This document shows, one piece after another, positions 39,417 through 43,531 of a DNA stretch of 43,531 nucleotides. The stretch comes from Erysipelotrichaceae bacterium (GTDB lineage Bacteria; Bacillota_I; Bacilli_A; Erysipelotrichales; Erysipelotrichaceae), in the NCBI GenBank assembly GCA_017404785.1, contig JAFRBQ010000022.1, positions 1-43,531 on the forward strand. The letters run 5' to 3'. Both the position numbers and the translations under genes were made by a program. Under the pieces are notes generated by a model, which searched no databases, was not told the DNA's origin, and was given only the letters and a program-made list of their open reading frames with translations. The stretch's first letter is position 1. Every line of letters starts with the position of its first letter.

Positions 39417-40880
39417 ATGAGTATCAGAAGAATAGATATACTGGCACACGCTGATTTTCACGGACAGTTCCGTGAAGACAGTGAAAATCCTGGACTGTCC
39501 CGTTTTTTCAGTGCTGTTGAAACCATACGCTCGAAAAACCCACAGGCAACGCTGCTGCTTGATGCTGGGGATGAATCAAAATGCCTCTGGAAGGGTAAAC
39601 CCGTTTATAAAGGCCTTGATCTGATAAAGACCGATGCGATGGTACTGGGCAACCATGAGTTTGACGCAGGAAGAAAAGATCTGGAAAGTTATATCAGCTA
39701 TGCGAAAGATTTCTTTCCTATGCTTTGTGCCAATGTAATATATAAAGATAACAAACAGCTGATAAATGATACAGAACCTTATGCCATTTTAAACAGGGAG
39801 GGCATAAAGATCGGAATACTGGGACTTTCCAGTTCATATACTCCCAATATCGTAGAAAAGAGTGCTTTCGCAGATTTCGAGATGACAGACACTGTTGAAA
39901 CCATCAGAAGAAATGTGATGCTGATGAGGAAACAGGGGGCTGAGATCATCATCCTTCTTACACATTTTCCTTTTTATCCGGATGAGACCGGAGAACTTTT
40001 TGAAGTATTTAAGCAGATAAAAGATCTTGATATCGATGTATTTATCGGTGGACATATCCCTGGTGATTACGGTGCTGTAAAAGATGACTGTGCGATAGTC
40101 AAAGCCGGTTTTCATGGGGTATCACTTGGGCATGTGACTCTGTACTTCGATGATGTTTTAAGAAAGACAGTTGAAAAGAAAGCGGAGATCATTGATGTAC
40201 TGAATGGCCCTTATGGCCACGATGAAAAGATCGACGCTTTTGTAAAAGAAGTATGTGAAGACTATGAGCCGTATTTTAATGATGTCATTGCCGAAGCCAA
40301 AGAAGATATCATAATGCATCTGTCTGAAGAATCACCGATGGGCGATCTTTTAAGTGATGCATTTAGAGATAGCGCAAAGACGGATTTTGCCTACTTTAAC
40401 TGTACATGCTGCGGTAGGCTCATCCCCAAAGGGAATATTACCCGTTATTCGATTCAGAAAGCCATGGCTTTTAACGACTATCTTTTTGTCACGGAAATGA
40501 AGGGTTCAGATCTTTATGATCTGTTTGAACTGATCCATAAGCCGGAGATCTTCGGAAGCAATGCGAATCTGATGTTTTCGGGGCTGAAGGTAAAGATTGA
40601 TCATACCAGACCATACGGAAACAAAGTCGTATGGATAAAAGACTATGATGACAATACTATCGATCCTGATCGTATATTTACGGTTGCAACAAGCAGATAC
40701 ATGTCAAGTGGTGGAAATGAAACCGGCAGTTTTACTGAGAGATTTACTTTCAGGAAACTTGATCTGCTGGCTCATGATGCGATAGCTGATTATTTCATCA
40801 AAAAGTCAGTGATCGTTCCCCAGATGGATAACCGCTATGAATTCATAGGAAAACCGGAAAACGATAACAGTCCATGGTAG
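39417..40880 (+). CDS. 5'-nucleotidase/UshA-like metallophosphatase, cytoplasmic
   Basis: A 487-residue member of the UshA/5'-nucleotidase family. The metallophosphatase domain has all standard motifs: HADFHGQF (first metal pair), LLDAGDES, GNHEFDAG, LTHFP and GGHIPG. The C-terminal 5'-nucleotidase domain follows (GDLLSDAFRDSAKTDFAY, IQKAMAFNDYLFVTEMKGSDL). It lacks a signal peptide, so unlike UshA it should act inside the cell, on nucleotides or related phosphoesters. TATAAT at 39379-39384 is a probable -10; the start has no well-spaced SD (a GAGAGG lies about 20 bases upstream). Confidence 0.9.
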   Translation: MSIRRIDILAHADFHGQFREDSENPGLSRFFSAVETIRSKNPQATLLLDAGDESKCLWKGKPVYKGLDLIKTDAMVLGNHEFDAGRKDLESYISYAKDFFPMLCANVIYKDNKQLINDTEPYAILNREGIKIGILGLSSSYTPNIVEKSAFADFEMTDTVETIRRNVMLMRKQGAEIIILLTHFPFYPDETGELFEVFKQIKDLDIDVFIGGHIPGDYGAVKDDCAIVKAGFHGVSLGHVTLYFDDVLRKTVEKKAEIIDVLNGPYGHDEKIDAFVKEVCEDYEPYFNDVIAEAKEDIIMHLSEESPMGDLLSDAFRDSAKTDFAYFNCTCCGRLIPKGNITRYSIQKAMAFNDYLFVTEMKGSDLYDLFELIHKPEIFGSNANLMFSGLKVKIDHTRPYGNKVVWIKDYDDNTIDPDRIFTVATSRYMSSGGNETGSFTERFTFRKLDLLAHDAIADYFIKKSVIVPQMDNRYEFIGKPENDNSPW

Positions 40881-40970
40881 ACAGTTAGAAGAATATGGAG
40901 AGAACACGAGAAATACAATATATATTTAACTGATAAAATATAATTAAGTGATTTTGTGTGAGGTTATTCA

Positions 40971-42542
40971 ATGGATAATACAAAAGAGATTCAAAGACAG
41001 GAATTACACAACGCCATCTGGAAGATAGCCAATGACTTAAGAGGGGCTGTGGATGGATGGGATTTTAAACAGTATGTTTTAGGTACACTTTTCTATAGAT
41101 ATATCAGTGAAAACATTACAGCCTATATTAACAAAGGAGAATGGGAATCAGGCGATAAGGACTTCGATTATTCCAAAATGTCAGATAACGAAGCAGAAGG
41201 AGCCAGAGAAGATTTGGTTGAAGAAAAAGGATTTTTCATTCTTCCATCAGAGCTTTTCTGCAATGTTAGAGCAAAAGCTAAAGAAGACGAAAACCTCAAC
41301 GAAACCTTAGAAAGAACATTTAACAATATCGAAGATTCAGCCAAAGGAACAGGTTCTGAAGGTGACTTCAAGGGTCTTTTTGATGACTTTGATGTCAACT
41401 CCAATAAACTTGGTGGCACTGTCGCTGAAAGAAATAAAAGACTCCTTTCATTACTTAATGGTGTAGGGGAGATGAACCTAGGTGATTTCAAAGATAATAC
41501 CATTGATGCTTTTGGCGATGCGTATGAATATTTGATGACCATGTATGCATCTAATGCTGGAAAGTCTGGCGGCGAGTTCTTTACGCCACAAGAGGTGTCC
41601 CGACTACTCACGTTGCTCGCTTTAGGAGACAAGAAGCAGATCAATAAGGTTTATGACCCTGCATGCGGATCAGGATCACTATTGTTACAGGCTGCCAAGA
41701 TACTTGGATCGGAAAATATCAAGATCGGTTTCTTTGGCCAGGAGATCAACATTACAACCTATAACTTGTGCAGAATAAACATGTTTCTGCACGATATCAA
41801 CTATAACAAATTTGATATAGCTTATGGAGACACATTATTAAATCCATCGCATTGGGATGATGAACCTTTTGATGTTATAGTTTCCAATCCTCCTTATAGC
41901 GTTAACTGGGTAGGCGATGATGATCCAATATTAATCAATGATGAAAGATTCTCGCCTGCTGGAGTATTAGCTCCTAAGTCAAAAGCAGACTTTGCTTTTA
42001 TCATGCATTCATTAAGTTGGTTGTCATCAACTGGAACAGCATCGATCGTCTGCTTCCCGGGTGTTTTCTATAGAGGTGGAGCAGAAAAAAAGATCAGACA
42101 GTATTTAGTTGATAATAACTTTGTTGATTGTATTATTCAATTACCAGCAAATCTTTTCTTTGGGACGCCTATTGCAACATGCATAATGGTTTTGAAAAAG
42201 AACAAGAAGGACAATAACGTCCTGTTTATCGATGCATCAAAAGAATGCGTAAAGGTTACCAACAGCAACAAATTGACTGAAGATAATATTCAAGATATCT
42301 ATAAAATGTACGCTGATCGTACAGATATTCAATATATGACCAAGCTTGCATCTTATAATGAGATCAAAGAAAACGATTATAACTTATCTGTATCAACGTA
42401 TGTTGAACAGGAAGATACAAGAGAAAAGATAGATATCAAGGTTCTTAACCAACAGATCAAAGAGATCGTGGCAAGAGAAAATGAACTCAGAGCATCTATA
42501 GATAAGATTGTTGCAGAAATAGAAGGAGATACTGATGAGTAA
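40971..42542 (+). CDS. hsdM: Type I restriction-modification methyltransferase subunit
   Basis: A 523-residue N6-adenine methyltransferase subunit. The N-terminal HsdM domain (residues about 10-150, [26 protein letters not shown]) is followed by the catalytic domain with the SAM motif [13 protein letters not shown] and the target-base motif [24 protein letters not shown] is the standard family link. It acts with HsdS for DNA recognition; HsdR is not in the window and may lie beyond its right edge. It overlaps hsdS by 8 bases. The A/T-richer, less biased codon use compared with the housekeeping genes is consistent with acquisition by transfer. Confidence 0.96.
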   Translation: MDNTKEIQRQELHNAIWKIANDLRGAVDGWDFKQYVLGTLFYRYISENITAYINKGEWESGDKDFDYSKMSDNEAEGAREDLVEEKGFFILPSELFCNVRAKAKEDENLNETLERTFNNIEDSAKGTGSEGDFKGLFDDFDVNSNKLGGTVAERNKRLLSLLNGVGEMNLGDFKDNTIDAFGDAYEYLMTMYASNAGKSGGEFFTPQEVSRLLTLLALGDKKQINKVYDPACGSGSLLLQAAKILGSENIKIGFFGQEINITTYNLCRINMFLHDINYNKFDIAYGDTLLNPSHWDDEPFDVIVSNPPYSVNWVGDDDPILINDERFSPAGVLAPKSKADFAFIMHSLSWLSSTGTASIVCFPGVFYRGGAEKKIRQYLVDNNFVDCIIQLPANLFFGTPIATCIMVLKKNKKDNNVLFIDASKECVKVTNSNKLTEDNIQDIYKMYADRTDIQYMTKLASYNEIKENDYNLSVSTYVEQEDTREKIDIKVLNQQIKEIVARENELRASIDKIVAEIEGDTDE

Positions 42543-43425
42543 GTTAGATGAACTGATTCAACAGCATTGTCCTGATGGAGTGGAATACAAGCAAATTGGA
42601 GAAGTATTTGAAACAGTTACTGATTATGTAGCTGCTGGATCTTTTGCTGATTTAAGGAAGAATGTAAAGTATATCAATAGCCCAGACTATGCAATGTTGG
42701 TTAGAACTATGGATATCAAAAACGGATATACAAGTTCTAATCCTGTATATATTGATGAAAATGCATTTAATTATTTATGGCGAGTACATTTGGATAAAGA
42801 GTGCATAGTAATGCCAAACATCGGAAATTGTGGCGAAGTGTATCATCTGTTGCCAAAAAACAATCCATATAATCGATGTGCCTTAGCGCCCAACGCAATA
42901 CTATTGAGAACAGAAAGTGCATCGACCAGATACCTCTATCATGTTTTACAAACGCCTTTATTTCAAAAACAACTGTCCAAAATAGTATCACCTACTGGCC
43001 AGACAAAGTTTAATAAGACCGAATTAAAGAAGCTTGAAGTTCCGATACCAGCTTTGCCGGTACAAAGAGAAATCGTCCGTATACTGGATGAGTTCTCTTT
43101 GTTATCAGCCGAGCTTGCAGCCGAGCTTGCAGCCGAGCTTGCAGCTCGGAAACAACAATACGAATTCTATCGTGATCAACTTCTTTCTTTTGATACAAAT
43201 ATTACAGAAAAAAATCTATCAGATGTTTTGCGAATTAGAAACGGGAAAGATTATAAACGGTTTGGGCAAGGCAAATATCCTGTATATGGCACAGGTGGAA
43301 TAATAGCCTATATAGATAGTTTTGCATACAATAAGCCATCTGTACTAATTCCGAGAAAAGGATCATTAGATAAACTGTATTATGTTGAAGATGTATTTGG
43401 TAATTTAAAAGTGATCAGTTTTTAG
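42535..43425 (+). CDS. hsdS: Type I specificity subunit, truncated in the second recognition domain
   Basis: The 296-residue protein determines the DNA sequence recognised by HsdM. The first target-recognition domain (about 15-165, [15 protein letters not shown] onward) and the central conserved helix ([21 protein letters not shown]) are intact. The helix continues into a repeated AELA block (about 192-203). The second recognition domain starts normally ([24 protein letters not shown]) but stops after [22 protein letters not shown] sequence, about 90-100 residues short. The reading frame ends within DNA that looks like an insertion sequence end, so it is probably interrupted and inactive or of altered specificity. 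Confidence 0.9.
   Translation: MSKLDELIQQHCPDGVEYKQIGEVFETVTDYVAAGSFADLRKNVKYINSPDYAMLVRTMDIKNGYTSSNPVYIDENAFNYLWRVHLDKECIVMPNIGNCGEVYHLLPKNNPYNRCALAPNAILLRTESASTRYLYHVLQTPLFQKQLSKIVSPTGQTKFNKTELKKLEVPIPALPVQREIVRILDEFSLLSAELAAELAAELAARKQQYEFYRDQLLSFDTNITEKNLSDVLRIRNGKDYKRFGQGKYPVYGTGGIIAYIDSFAYNKPSVLIPRKGSLDKLYYVEDVFGNLKVISF
43108..43143 (+). repeat. Three tandem 12-bp repeats in hsdS
   Basis: GCCGAGCTTGCA occurs three times in a row, encoding AELA three times in the linker helix between the two recognition domains. A degraded fourth unit may follow (GCTCGG). In EcoR124-type systems a change in the copy number of a 12-bp repeat here (encoding TAEL) alters the spacer of the target sequence; the same is likely here. 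Confidence 0.9.
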
Positions 43426-43531
43426 CTAAATCGCAGTTGAAAATTGACCACTTATTTTTTATCTCCATATCATTATGATCAGGAGGTAAAAACGGAAAGG
43501 ATGATTACCATTATGACGAAATTTGAGATTA
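43411..43531 (+). mobile_element. Left end of an IS21-type insertion sequence (continues beyond the window)
   Basis: The hsdS frame breaks off at about 43411. The following sequence (TGATCAGTTTTTAGC, CAGTTGAAAATTGACCAC) looks like the terminal region of IS21-like elements as I remember them. It is followed by an AGGAGG and a start MITIMTKFEI typical of IstA transposases. The other end and the target duplication are outside the window, so the identification is tentative. Confidence 0.55.
43501..43531 (+). CDS. Start of an IstA-like transposase, cut by the window edge
   Basis: Only ten codons are present (MITIMTKFEI). They resemble the N-terminus of IS21-family IstA. An AGGAGG lies at 43481-43486 and GGAAAGG directly before the ATG at 43501; the second ATG at 43513 is an alternative start. 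The call rests mainly on the preceding IS-like end sequence. Confidence 0.4.
   Translation, partial: MITIMTKFEI

Overview
The window looks like the chromosome of a low-to-mid GC anaerobic Bacillota. Nearly every gene has a strong AGGAGG-type ribosome binding site, there are many short-stem U-run terminators, operons are compact, and family II pyrophosphatase, fructose PTS with a DeoR-type regulator, YhhN-type lysoplasmalogenases and double-glycine-leader small proteins are present. An Erysipelotrichia-like gut bacterium is my best guess, but no rRNA or other taxonomic marker is present, so this is inference.

Layout. 1-127: 3' part of a structured RNA or leader ending in a terminator directly before serC. 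157-2384: serC-serA (serine synthesis). 2454-8461: assorted genes, including a half-length PTS EIIBC relative, a zinc-ribbon protein, a lysoplasmalogenase, a DUF2130-type protein, a lipoprotein and a nitroreductase. 8462-9031: sparse region with a 26-bp perfect palindrome and a 59-residue small gene. 9032-11294: an apparently exported Mn-type inorganic pyrophosphatase paired with an exported HAD phosphatase. 11522-15383: two membrane c-di-GMP proteins (dCACHE-HAMP-GGDEF and SBP-GGDEF-EAL). They run at 12-bp spacing into 15396-24401, a full yhf-type operon (yhfZ, zinc-ribbon membrane protein, yhfY, yhfT, yhfU, php, yhfX, a shortened amidase-signature protein, yhfS, yhfW). The substrate of this pathway is, as far as I know, unresolved.

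24542-25553: flavin reductase and nitroreductase pair. 25554-26069: no ordinary gene, but a candidate type I toxin-antitoxin locus (24-residue hydrophobic peptide on the minus strand, antisense RNA on the plus strand). 26070-30286: a lipid-centred operon of diacylglycerol-kinase-like enzyme, CrtI-like FAD oxidoreductase, flavin/2Fe-2S reductase and a second lysoplasmalogenase. 30426-31579: HAD hydrolase and MazG-like pyrophosphohydrolase. 31669-35437: fruR / fruK-fruA with a striking operator region. 35579-36107: a small membrane protein and HTH regulator under duplicated operators. 36117-38066: an ORF lacking a normal start, an unknown protein, a cyclase-family hydrolase and a methyltransferase. 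38258-39187: three small proteins with double-glycine-like leader motifs, one apparently starting at ATT. 39417-40880: a cytoplasmic 5'-nucleotidase-like enzyme. 40971-43425: hsdM and an hsdS that carries a 3 x 12-bp repeat and is cut short by what looks like the left end of an IS21-type element running off the window.

Most interesting parts: the yhf operon joined to c-di-GMP sensors and an amidase homologue; the predicted type I toxin-antitoxin locus; the exported pyrophosphatase/phosphatase pair; the CrtI-like/reductase/lysoplasmalogenase lipid operon; and the orphan double-glycine-leader peptides.
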